Positions 1-8,319 of a stretch of DNA of 8,319 nt are shown piece after piece. The notes beneath the pieces are model-generated. The model did no database searches. It saw only the letters and a program-made list of their open reading frames with translations, and was not told the DNA's origin. Source of the DNA: Actinomycetota bacterium (lineage in GTDB: Bacteria > Actinomycetota > Actinomycetes > Actinomycetales > Microbacteriaceae); contig VGAV01000085.1 in assembly GCA_016870695.1 (NCBI GenBank), positions 1 to 8,319 on the forward strand. The letters are read 5' to 3'. Position 1 is the stretch's first letter; every line of letters starts with the position of its first letter. Both the position numbers and the translations under genes were made by a program.

Positions 1-8
1 CACACGGA

Positions 9-41
9 CGACGGCCCCGCTCCGTGGAGCGAGGGCCGTCG
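9..41 (-). terminator. Candidate terminator hairpin after treZ
   Basis: Positions 9-17 pair perfectly with 33-41. The stem continues inward (18-22 with 27-31) past one unpaired A at 32 and closes on a 4-base loop. The structure starts 12 bases after the treZ stop codon. There is no T-tract on either side, so it is not a classical intrinsic terminator, but U-less GC-rich hairpins of this kind are common at the ends of actinobacterial operons. The symmetrical stem could also serve a converging transcript from outside the window. Its role is inferred from position and structure only. Confidence 0.55.
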
Positions 42-53
42 GTCGTATCGAGG

Positions 54-1805
54 TCAGAGCGAGGGTGCGGCGATCGCACTCGCCCCGGCCGGCACGGTGA
101 CCGACCCGTCCGCGAGCGTCACGCCGTCCGCGGTCGCCAGCAGGACGCGGACACCGGATGCCACCGGCACCGACGCCGCCGCCTCGGAGAGGTTGACCAC
201 GACGACCAGGTCCTGACGGCGCAGCTCGTAGACCCGCCCGCCGTCGCCCTCCGTCGTCCGCGCCGACAGTCCGTCGCGAGAGGGGTCGGTCAGCTCGGGA
301 CGCGTCCGCCGCAGCTTCGCCAGCTCGCGGTAGAGGCCCAGGAGCGTCGCATGCCCGTCCTGGTCGGGCTCGTCCCAGTCCAGCTTGGAGCGCTCGAACG
401 TCGCCGGGTCCTGCGGGTCGGGCACCGTCGACTCGTCCCAGCCCATCTTCGCGAACTCGGCGATGCGCCCCTCGGCTGTCACCTTGCCGAGCTCGGGCTC
501 CGGGTGCGAAGTGAAGAACTGCCACGGCGTCTTCGCTCCCCACTCCTCGCCCATGAAGAGCATGGGCGTGCCGGGCGCGGTCAGCGTCAGCACGGCGGAG
601 GCGGCGAGCCGGTCGAAGTCCAGGGTCTGCGAGAGACGGTCGCCCGCGGCCCGGTTGCCGATCTGGTCGTGGTCCTGCGCGAACGTCACGAGGCGCCAGT
701 TCGGCACGGCATCCGGGATGGGGTGTCCGTGCTTCTCCTCGCGGAACGACGAATAGGTGCCGTCGTGGAAGAAGCCACCCTCGCTCACCTTGCGGAACGC
801 GTCCGCGTCGGCGAAGTCCTCGTAGTAGCCGATGGTCTCGCCCGTCAGCGCCACGTGCGCCGTGTGGTGCCAGTCGTCGGACCACTGCGCCGTCAGCCCG
901 TAGCCGCCGGCCTCGCGGGGCAGGATGAGCTTCGGATCGTTCATGTCCGACTCGGCGATCGTCGTCAGCGGCACGCCGCGGTGCGCCGACAGCGCGTCGG
1001 TCCGCTCGGCGATCTCCTGCAGGATGTGCACCGGTCGCTCGTCGAGCAGCGCGTGCACGGCATCCAGGCGGAGACCGTCGACGTGGTAATCCTTCATCCA
1101 CATCAGCGCGTTCTCGAGGATGAAGGCGCGCACGGCGTCCTCGTCCAGGTTGACGGAGTCGCCCCAGGTGTTCCGGCTGCCCTCGCGCAGGTACTCGCCG
1201 AACTCCGGCAGGTAGTTGCCCGACGGTCCCAGGTGGTTGTAGACGACGTCCTGGATGACCGCGAGACCGGCCGCGTGGGCGGCGTCGACGAAGCGCTGGT
1301 AGGCCTCCGGCCCGCCGTACCCCTCGTGCACGGTGTACCAGAGGACCCCGTCGTAGCCCCAGTTCCACGTCCCGTTGAAGCCGTTCACCGGGAGCAGCTC
1401 GACGTGCGTGACCCCCAGGTCGACGAGGTGGTCGAGGCGCCCGATGGCGGCATCCAACGTCCCCTCCGGCGTGAAGGTCCCGAGGTGCAGCTCGTAGATG
1501 AGACCGCCCGGCAGCTGGCGCCCCGTCCAGGCGGCGTCGTTCCAGCTGTAGACCGACGGGTCGAACCAGGCCGAGGCCTCGTGCACGCCCCCGGGCTGAC
1601 GCCGCGACCGCGGGTCGGGGCGCAGGTCGTCCCCGTCGCCGAGGACGAAGCCGTACCGTTCGCCGTCGGCGAGGTCGACGGGAGTCGACCACCACCCGTC
1701 AGCGGCGGCCGTCATCTCCACGTCTTCGACGACCATGTCGCCGCTGTCGTCGAGCCGGCGCAACCGGACGCGCTCTGCCTTGGGTGCCCAGACGTCGATG
1801 CTCAT
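54..1805 (-). CDS. treZ: Malto-oligosyltrehalose trehalohydrolase (TreZ)
   Basis: This GH13 enzyme (EC 3.2.1.141) hydrolyses the alpha-1,4 bond next to the trehalosyl end of malto-oligosyltrehalose and releases free trehalose in the cytoplasm, the last step of the TreY-TreZ route. The 583-residue length is normal for the family. Residues 1-90 form the N-terminal beta-sandwich domain (start [11 protein letters not shown]). The catalytic barrel runs from about 100 to 500 and a small C-terminal beta domain follows. Visible GH13 regions are DVVYNH (186-191), GLRLDAVH with nucleophile D248, TIAES with acid/base E285, and FAQDHDQ with D380. The spacing of these residues closely matches that known for Sulfolobus TreZ. 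The ATG start is supported by the domain starting at once and by a GAAGGGAA ribosome site at 1821-1814, 8 bases upstream. No signal peptide is seen. It is the last gene of the treX-treY-treZ run, 73 bases after treY. Identification is secure; a branching enzyme (GlgB) is less likely given the length, motifs and neighbours. Confidence 0.97.
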   Translation of the reverse strand: MSIDVWAPKAERVRLRRLDDSGDMVVEDVEMTAAADGWWSTPVDLADGERYGFVLGDGDDLRPDPRSRRQPGGVHEASAWFDPSVYSWNDAAWTGRQLPGGLIYELHLGTFTPEGTLDAAIGRLDHLVDLGVTHVELLPVNGFNGTWNWGYDGVLWYTVHEGYGGPEAYQRFVDAAHAAGLAVIQDVVYNHLGPSGNYLPEFGEYLREGSRNTWGDSVNLDEDAVRAFILENALMWMKDYHVDGLRLDAVHALLDERPVHILQEIAERTDALSAHRGVPLTTIAESDMNDPKLILPREAGGYGLTAQWSDDWHHTAHVALTGETIGYYEDFADADAFRKVSEGGFFHDGTYSSFREEKHGHPIPDAVPNWRLVTFAQDHDQIGNRAAGDRLSQTLDFDRLAASAVLTLTAPGTPMLFMGEEWGAKTPWQFFTSHPEPELGKVTAEGRIAEFAKMGWDESTVPDPQDPATFERSKLDWDEPDQDGHATLLGLYRELAKLRRTRPELTDPSRDGLSARTTEGDGGRVYELRRQDLVVVVNLSEAAASVPVASGVRVLLATADGVTLADGSVTVPAGASAIAAPSL

Positions 1806-1843
1806 CAGAGGTGTTCCCTTCGTATGGGAGAGATCGGGGGGAT

Positions 1844-1869
1844 GCGGGGCGACAGGTGGGCCGCCCCGC
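1844..1869 (-). other. Hairpin between treY and treZ
   Basis: Positions 1844-1851 (GCGGGGCG) and 1862-1869 (CGCCCCGC) form a perfect 8-bp all-G/C stem with a 10-base loop. It begins 9 bases after the treY stop and lies upstream of the treZ ribosome site. No T-tract follows on the minus strand. It could partially terminate transcription, protect the treY 3' end from exonucleases or cause a processing point. Which of these applies cannot be decided from sequence. Confidence 0.4.
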
Positions 1870-1876
1870 GCGTGAC

Positions 1877-1892
1877 GATCAGAAGATCAGAA
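1877..1892. repeat. 8-bp tandem duplication over the treY stop codon
   Basis: The plus strand reads GATCAGAA twice in a row. On the coding strand this is CTTCTGAT twice, at the very end of treY. Because the unit is 8 bases, the second copy is read in another frame and supplies the TGA stop (1881-1879). The unit is short enough to have arisen by slipped-strand replication, or to be chance. Confidence 0.6.
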
Positions 1893-4284
1893 GGGCCACG
1901 GGGTAGACCGCCAGCAGGTCGGCCAGCGGAACGGCGCCGCCCGCGAACGAACGACCGGTCAGCACGTCGATGACGGGCGTGTCCGGCAGCAGCACCACGG
2001 TGTCGCGCCAGCCGCCCGCGGCCTCCAGCCCGTGGGGCAGACGCGTCGCGACGGCGAACACTCCGCCGCGATCGAACGCGACGACGTGGTCGGCCGCCGC
2101 TCCGGCAGCCTCCAGCGGACGGTAGATCTCGAGCGGGTGCTCGCGGCGCAGACGCAGCGCACGCGAGGTCACGAGCAGCTTGGCCGCGCCCGTGGCATCC
2201 ACGGCCGGAGCCGGCGCTCCGGGGGCGTCAATCGCGGCGAGCAGTCGACGCCGCTCGGCGAAGTCGACCGCGCGGCGGTTGTCGGGATCGACGAGCGACT
2301 GCTCCCACAGCTCCGAGCCCTGATAGACGTCCGGGACGCCCGGGCCCAGGATCTGCAGCAGCTTGGCCGACAGGCCGTTCGACCACCCCGCGGGCGAGAT
2401 CTCGTCGACGAAGGCGCGGACGCGCTCGGCGGCGGGGCCGGTGGCGGCGTCGACGACGGCGTGCATGCGCTCCTCGAACGCCTCGTCCTGCTCCCACCAT
2501 CCGGTGACCTCGGACGCCTCGCGCGCCGCCTTCTCGGCGTAGGCGTGCAGGCGCTCGCGGTAGTCCTTCAGCCCTTCCGCGGTGTCCGCGGTGGCCGGCC
2601 ACGCCCCGACGATCGCCTGCCACAGCAGCGCGTCGAACGGCCCGTGACCGGTGGAGGCGATCTCGCGGAACTCGGCCAGGACGGCGGACCAGCGCTCGGG
2701 GATCTCGGCGAGGACGGTGATGCGGGCACGCGTGTCCTCGCCGCGCTTGGTGTCGTGCGTCGAGAGCGTGGTCATGGCGCTCGGCCACGATGCGTGACGC
2801 TGTGCCTGCGCGGAGTGGAAGTGCGGGACGTCGAGGGAGAACTCCCCCGGGTCGCCGCCCACCTCGGTGAGCGATCCCAGCCGCGTGTAGCGGTAGAACG
2901 CCGTGTCCTCGACGCCCTTGGCCATCACGGGCCCGGTCGTCTGCTGGAAGCGCCAGGCGACCTCGAGGCTCGTGTCGGCGAGCACCGGGACGAGCTTCTC
3001 GATGACGTCGCCGAGCTCGGGACGACGGACCTCCGCCTCGCCCGCCGCGGCATCGAGGTGCGCGCGGCCGGCCGGCAGGTAGGAGCGGTAGACGGGGAAG
3101 CACGCGAGGACCTCGGCCAGCGCGTCCTGCAGCGTCTCGGCGTCGAACTCCTGACGGAGCTCCGCGGGAAGACCGCGCACGAGACGGCGGATCTCCGACA
3201 CCTGGATGGAGTCGGCGATCTTGCGTTTCGTATCGTGGATGAGGTCGTGCCAGCCGGTCAGCGGCTCCAGGCCGCTGTCGGCGCGCAGGCGCGCGTCGAG
3301 AGCGTCCAGCGCCGCCTCTCCGGCGGGATCGGTCAGCACCCGGTCGATCTCGGCGAGAGCGTCGTAGCCCGTGGTCCCCGCGGTCCTCCACCACGAGGGC
3401 AGGGCTTCGCCGTGCTCGAGGATCTTTTCGCCGAGGACGTAGCCGACCTCGCCCTCGCCCGCGTCCTCCAGGGCGACCGCGAGCTGGTCGAGGTACCCGC
3501 CCGGGTCGACGAGGCCGTCCGGGTGGTCGACGCGCAGACCGTCCGCGAGGCCCTCGCGTACCCAGCGCAGGATCTCGGCGTGGGTCGCCTGGAACACCTC
3601 CGGCAGCTCGACCCGGACTCCCGCGAGCGTCGTGACCGCGAAGAAGCGGCGGTAGTTCAGGTCGGCCGCCTCGTCCTGCCAGAAGCGCAGCTCGAAGTTC
3701 TGCGCGGCCAGCAGGGCGCGGATGCCGTCACGGGACGCCGCAGCCGTGGCATCCGGAGCCGTGCCGGGCGCGACCGGGAAGGCGTGGTCGTAGTACCGGA
3801 TGAGACCGTCAGGAGCGTCGTCCGCGGGTGTCGGGTCGTAGGCGATCTCGTCAATCACCGCGTCGAGGTGGTCGCCCAGCACCGGCACCCGCACCTTGCC
3901 CGCACCGAACTCCCAATCGATGTCGAACGCCCCCGCGTGGGCCGAGGCACGGCCGAGCCGGAGGACGTCCCACCACCAGGCGTTGGTCCGGGGCTCGGAG
4001 ACGCCCATGTGGTTGGGGACGATGTCGATCAGGATGCCGAGTTCCTGAGCCCGGGCGGATGCCACGAACCGATCGAGTCCCTCGGCGCCCCCGCGGGCCG
4101 GGTCCACGCGCGTGACGTCGACGACGTCGTACCCGTGGTCCGACCCGGGCGTGGCCTCCAGGATCGGCGAGAGGTACGCCCACGAGATCCCGAGGTCACG
4201 GAGATATCCCGTGACCTCGGCGGCGTCGTCGAGGGTGAACGACTCGCGGATCTGGAGGCGGTACGTCGACAGCGGCGCGCGCAC
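1879..4284 (-). CDS. treY: Malto-oligosyltrehalose synthase (TreY)
   Basis: TreY (EC 5.4.99.15) is an intramolecular transglucosylase. It converts the reducing-end alpha-1,4 bond of a malto-oligosaccharide to alpha-1,1, making the substrate for TreZ. At 801 residues it has the family's usual length. It starts with the typical [10 protein letters not shown] and [11 protein letters not shown] (31-41). GH13 regions are DIVPNH (87-92), [10 protein letters not shown] with nucleophile D253, VLGEKIL with acid E286, and [10 protein letters not shown] with D511. The family blocks [11 protein letters not shown] (457-467) and [11 protein letters not shown] (651-661) are also intact. The start is GTG, only 3 bases after the glgX stop, with GGAG about 9 bases upstream inside the end of glgX, so translational coupling is likely. 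The protein ends in YPVALLIF, close to where the family normally ends; the stop lies in an 8-bp tandem duplication. No signal peptide or membrane segment is seen, so it is cytoplasmic. Confidence 0.97.
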   Translation of the reverse strand: MRAPLSTYRLQIRESFTLDDAAEVTGYLRDLGISWAYLSPILEATPGSDHGYDVVDVTRVDPARGGAEGLDRFVASARAQELGILIDIVPNHMGVSEPRTNAWWWDVLRLGRASAHAGAFDIDWEFGAGKVRVPVLGDHLDAVIDEIAYDPTPADDAPDGLIRYYDHAFPVAPGTAPDATAAASRDGIRALLAAQNFELRFWQDEAADLNYRRFFAVTTLAGVRVELPEVFQATHAEILRWVREGLADGLRVDHPDGLVDPGGYLDQLAVALEDAGEGEVGYVLGEKILEHGEALPSWWRTAGTTGYDALAEIDRVLTDPAGEAALDALDARLRADSGLEPLTGWHDLIHDTKRKIADSIQVSEIRRLVRGLPAELRQEFDAETLQDALAEVLACFPVYRSYLPAGRAHLDAAAGEAEVRRPELGDVIEKLVPVLADTSLEVAWRFQQTTGPVMAKGVEDTAFYRYTRLGSLTEVGGDPGEFSLDVPHFHSAQAQRHASWPSAMTTLSTHDTKRGEDTRARITVLAEIPERWSAVLAEFREIASTGHGPFDALLWQAIVGAWPATADTAEGLKDYRERLHAYAEKAAREASEVTGWWEQDEAFEERMHAVVDAATGPAAERVRAFVDEISPAGWSNGLSAKLLQILGPGVPDVYQGSELWEQSLVDPDNRRAVDFAERRRLLAAIDAPGAPAPAVDATGAAKLLVTSRALRLRREHPLEIYRPLEAAGAAADHVVAFDRGGVFAVATRLPHGLEAAGGWRDTVVLLPDTPVIDVLTGRSFAGGAVPLADLLAVYPVALLIF

Positions 4285-4287
4285 CGG

Positions 4288-6510
<2,223 letters not shown>

Positions 6511-6526
6511 GATAGACCAGCGTTGT

Positions 6527-6536
6527 TTCCGCGGAA
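6527..6536. promoter_or_regulatory. 10-bp palindrome upstream of glgX, possible operator
   Basis: TTCCGCGGAA is a perfect palindrome ending 16 bases upstream of the glgX GTG, where a repressor or activator site for the trehalose operon could sit. No known regulator motif is recognised. Ten-base palindromes do occur by chance in GC-rich DNA, so this is only a candidate. Confidence 0.25.
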
Positions 6537-6553
6537 GACCGCCGTCATCGCTG

Positions 6554-6582
6554 TTGACACCCGCACCCCCCGCGACTATGCG
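6554..6582 (+). promoter_or_regulatory. Weak candidate plus-strand promoter
   Basis: TTGACA (6554-6559) matches the sigma-70 -35 consensus exactly. Seventeen bases later comes TATGCG (6577-6582), which shares only TAT with TATAAT and lacks the important final T. It would drive RNA antisense to the 161-residue gene, since no gene on the plus strand is supported. Confidence is low because of the poor -10. Confidence 0.15.
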
Positions 6583-6596
6583 CGCGCATCGCGCGC
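6578..6596. repeat. Overlapping GC palindromes between the unknown pair and glgX
   Basis: ATGCGCGCGCAT (6578-6589) is a perfect 12-bp palindrome. It overlaps a second inverted repeat, GCGCGC-ATC-GCGCGC (6582-6596). The pair lies 62 bases past the stop of the 161-residue gene. It could end that transcript, serve as a protein-binding site, or be simple CG-alternating sequence. No T-tract follows on the minus strand. Confidence 0.3.
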
Positions 6597-6613
6597 CGAC
6601 CGGTTGCGCCGTC

Positions 6614-6694
6614 CAGGTGCGTTCGACCGGATGCTGCAGCCAGTCGATCAGCGCACCTCAGGCGCGTTCGGGCGGGTGCTGCAGCAGGTCGATC
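6614..6694 (-). repeat. Diverged direct repeat, 36 bp at 45-bp offset
   Basis: Positions 6614-6649 and 6659-6694 align without gaps with 30 of 36 bases identical. The right copy encodes the last residues of the 161-residue protein (IDLLQHPPERA then the stop). The left copy lies past the stop codon in the same frame, as 45 is divisible by three, and would read LIDWLQHPVERTW. This looks like an old in-frame tandem duplication of the gene's 3' end, now half outside the gene. Confidence 0.6.
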
Positions 6695-7143
6695 CGTTCG
6701 TCCAGGTAACGGTCGAGCGGCATGAGCCCACCGGCCGCGCTCCAGCGGACGACGACGGCACCGCCGCGCAGGGCGACCGGGGTCGACCGCTCGTCGAGCG
6801 CGTCCATGTCGACGGGATGCCATCCGATATGCACGACCGCCCCCTCCGGGACGCCTCCGCGTGCGGCGGCGGCGGCGAGCTCGGCGCGGCGGCGCTGCGA
6901 CTCGGCGGCGAACCCCCGGCGGACCTCGGCGCGGGACCGGACGATGTCGCCGGTGGCGAGCAGCGCGTCCTCGGTGAGCAGCAGAACGCCGAGGTGCCAG
7001 GCCGTCGCCGTGGGCACGATGCGGGGAGCGCGGGGGAAGCCCAGTAGCCGTCGCCCCTCCTGCAGCTCGCCGATCCTCTCCCGCGGCGCGTCGGTCAGAC
7101 GTGCGCGGGCCGCGTCGAGCAGGTCGTCGAGCGCATCGGTCAC
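6658..7143 (-). CDS. Conserved-looking hypothetical protein, 161 residues
   Basis: I do not recognise a characterised family. The protein is soluble-looking, with no signal peptide or membrane helix. Residues 1-35 are helical and charged (MTDALDDLLDAARARL, then RERIGELQEGRRLLGFPRAPR). A central part (44-65) is more hydrophobic, with WHLGVLLLTEDALLATGD. A basic Ala/Arg helix follows at 68-95. The C-terminal third (102-140) looks like beta strands: VVHIGWHPVDMD and GGAVVVRWSAAGG. The GTG start overlaps the TGA of the upstream gene (GTGA, 7143-7140) and is preceded by a strong ribosome site, GGGAGG at 7155-7150, six bases away. Translation is therefore probably coupled to the coiled-coil protein, suggesting the two act together. 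The reading frame, strong ribosome site and coupling make a real gene very likely. Function is unknown. Confidence 0.85.
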   Translation of the reverse strand: MTDALDDLLDAARARLTDAPRERIGELQEGRRLLGFPRAPRIVPTATAWHLGVLLLTEDALLATGDIVRSRAEVRRGFAAESQRRRAELAAAAARGGVPEGAVVHIGWHPVDMDALDERSTPVALRGGAVVVRWSAAGGLMPLDRYLDERIDLLQHPPERA

Positions 7144-7991
7144 CGGTCGCCTCCCTCGTCCCGTGCGGCGAGAGCCCGTTCCAGGTTCTTCGCCGCCTCC
7201 CGTGCGCTGCGCTGCGCCTCGGCCCGCTCCGTCTCCCGGCGCTCCACCTCGCCGTCGGCCGCGGCCGCGTCCTTCTCGACGCGGGCGAGCTCGGCCCGCA
7301 GCGCGGTCACGCGCTCGTGCACCCGATCGGCGTGCTCTCGTGCCGTGGCGAGACGGCTCTCGGCCGACGACACCGTGCGGTCGGCCTCGACCCGGGCGCG
7401 CTCCGCCTCGCGCACGGCTCGCTCGGCGGCCTTCCGCGCCCGGCGGGCGGCGAGGTCGTCGCGCACCGGCGCGGCAGGAACGGCGCCCGGGACGCCGCCC
7501 GCGACCGCCGCGCCGAGCGCGTCGCCGTCGAGGTCCCCCGGCTCGATCGTGGTGACGAGCCGACCGGTGAGGATCGCGGCGGCGGCCGCCGCGTCCACGA
7601 CGGCCGCGTTGACGGTGTGCTCCACCGCCTCGGTCATGGCCGGGCTGAGCGTCGTGCCGGCCTCCGCCGCGAGCTCGGCGGCGCGACGGGCCAGAGCCGA
7701 GACCAGCGCGCGTCGCTGCTTCCCCAGACGCGCCAGCTCCGCGGCATCCAGGTCGTCCTGCGCCTCGTGCAGCGCGGCCGAGAGATCGACGGCCTCCCCC
7801 AGCTGGCCGTCCCGCACGAGCAGGTTGACGGCCCAGGCCGCGACGGTGGGCTTGCGCAAGCGTTTGACGCGCGTCGCGAGGGACCCGGACACCTCCGCCG
7901 CTCGGGCGTTGCGCGACGCGGTGAACGTCGCCGGCGGCTCCGCGTACAGCGCGACCGCGATCTCGTCGAGGCGGGCGTCGTCGTCGCTCAT
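7140..7991 (-). CDS. Hypothetical Ala-rich coiled-coil protein, 283 residues
   Basis: Function is unknown. The N-terminal part resembles a group of uncharacterised actinobacterial proteins that I recall from memory: FTASRNARAAEV (23-34) followed by a basic patch and LRKPTVAAWAVNLLVR (45-60). The middle (61-175) is Ala-rich and helical (AAAAAAI at 134-140), ending in a Gly/Pro/Ala linker. From about 178 to 278 the protein is dense in Ala, Arg and Glu with no proline or glycine apart from one Gly, typical of a long coiled coil. There is no signal peptide or membrane span. The start is uncertain. ATG at 7991 sits just before the conserved-looking part, but the GGAGGG at 7997-7992 touches it with no spacer. 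In-frame GTG codons at 8021 and 8057 are alternatives and would add 10 or 22 residues of unconvincing sequence. Its stop overlaps the start of the 161-residue gene by four bases. Confidence 0.85.
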   Translation of the reverse strand: MSDDDARLDEIAVALYAEPPATFTASRNARAAEVSGSLATRVKRLRKPTVAAWAVNLLVRDGQLGEAVDLSAALHEAQDDLDAAELARLGKQRRALVSALARRAAELAAEAGTTLSPAMTEAVEHTVNAAVVDAAAAAAILTGRLVTTIEPGDLDGDALGAAVAGGVPGAVPAAPVRDDLAARRARKAAERAVREAERARVEADRTVSSAESRLATAREHADRVHERVTALRAELARVEKDAAAADGEVERRETERAEAQRSAREAAKNLERALAARDEGGDR

Positions 7992-8053
7992 CCCTCCATT
8001 GTGGCGGTGCGGGCGGGACACCCGTCCTGGCAGGTCGTCCGGGGCCGGCGGAC

Positions 8054-8070
8054 GCACGCGCCCTGCGTGC
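8054..8070 (-). terminator. Candidate hairpin after the alarmone synthetase gene
   Basis: GCACGC (8054-8059) pairs perfectly with GCGTGC (8065-8070) around a 5-base loop, starting 2 bases past the stop codon at 8073. A second, imperfect stem lies at 8011-8027 (GGGCGGG/CCCGTCC, one mismatch, 3-base loop). Neither has a T-tract. Together they suggest that the synthetase message ends here and that the following gene has its own start, but this is weak evidence. Confidence 0.35.
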
Positions 8071-8072
8071 TG

Positions 8073-8319
8073 TCAGAGCGCGACGACGTCGATCCCGGAA
8101 CCGCGGATCTCCCGGTGCAGCCGCTCCATGCGCGCATCGAGCTCGGCGGCGGTGTCGGCGGCGTCCTTCAGCTGCGCGAGCAGTTCGTCGGGGACCAGGC
8201 GGTCGTACTTGTAGTAGATCTTGTGCTCCAGGCTCGCCCAGAAGTCCATCGCGATCGTCCGGAACTGCACCTCGACGGGCACGTGCACCCGCCCGGTGGA
8301 GAGAAAGACGGGCACCTCC
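8073..8319 (-). CDS. GTP pyrophosphokinase (small alarmone synthetase), C-terminal part
   Basis: Only the last 81 residues are in the window; the gene runs off the right edge and its true start is not visible (the first visible codon is Glu, at 8318-8316). The segment VPVEVQFRTIAMDFWASLEH followed by KIYYKYD is characteristic of single-domain RelA/SpoT-type synthetases (RelQ/RelP-like), which make (p)ppGpp from ATP and GDP or GTP. The EVQFRT block corresponds to the conserved E-x-Q-x-R-T motif of the synthetase fold. The rest, LLAQLKDAADTAAELDARMERLHREIRG, is the C-terminal helix that follows the catalytic domain in this group. The early stop after that helix, with no TGS, zinc-finger or ACT domains, argues against a full-length Rel. 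The G-loop and the substrate-binding residues further upstream cannot be checked here. It is transcribed in the same direction as the downstream genes, but a hairpin and gap make co-transcription uncertain. Confidence 0.88.
   Translation of the reverse strand, partial: EVPVFLSTGRVHVPVEVQFRTIAMDFWASLEHKIYYKYDRLVPDELLAQLKDAADTAAELDARMERLHREIRGSGIDVVAL

Noticed and set aside
24..1973. A 649-codon open frame on the plus strand opposite treZ.
   Set aside because: Same reasoning: it mirrors treZ, has no recognisable domains, and even begins inside the terminator hairpin.
7560..7600. GC-rich repetitive run (GCGGCGGCGGCCGCCGCG) as a possible regulatory repeat.
   Set aside because: It encodes the alanine run in the coiled-coil protein, which accounts for the periodicity.
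7345..8214. Plus-strand open frame opposite the coiled-coil gene.
   Set aside because: Ser/Ala/Arg-rich low-complexity translation, a complement artefact of Ala- and Arg-rich codons on the other strand.

Overview
The window is a stretch of high-GC (roughly 70%) actinobacterial chromosome with every recognisable gene on the minus strand. Codon use, GTG starts, tight overlaps and the gene set fit a Microbacteriaceae-type actinobacterium such as Microbacterium. That placement is an inference from style and protein character, not from a search.

Read in transcription order (high to low coordinates), the window opens with the C-terminal end of a RelA/SpoT-type small alarmone synthetase, cut by the window edge (8319-8073). 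After a short spacer with a GC-rich hairpin come two proteins of unknown function whose genes overlap by four bases: an alanine-rich protein with a long C-terminal coiled coil (7991-7140) and a 161-residue protein (7143-6658). A 147-base spacer follows, with palindromes and a diverged 36-bp direct repeat. Then comes a complete three-gene trehalose module in the order treX/glgX (6510-4288), treY (4284-1879), treZ (1805-54), closed by a GC-rich hairpin (41-9).

The three enzymes form one route. GlgX/TreX removes alpha-1,6 branches from glycogen. TreY turns the reducing end of the resulting malto-oligosaccharide into an alpha-1,1 linkage. TreZ then cuts off free trehalose. All three carry the full set of GH13 catalytic residues, so the pathway looks intact. 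glgX and treY are separated by only 3 bases, whereas treY and treZ are separated by 73 bases containing a strong hairpin.

I did not find a clearly new system. The points most worth a second look are: the uncharacterised coupled gene pair; a direct repeat at the end of the 161-residue gene in which its TGA stop aligns with a TGG codon; an 8-bp tandem duplication that creates the treY stop codon and, if removed in silico, would place treY in UGAUG overlap with treZ; and an excess of the heptamer GGATGCC on both strands and in several reading frames.
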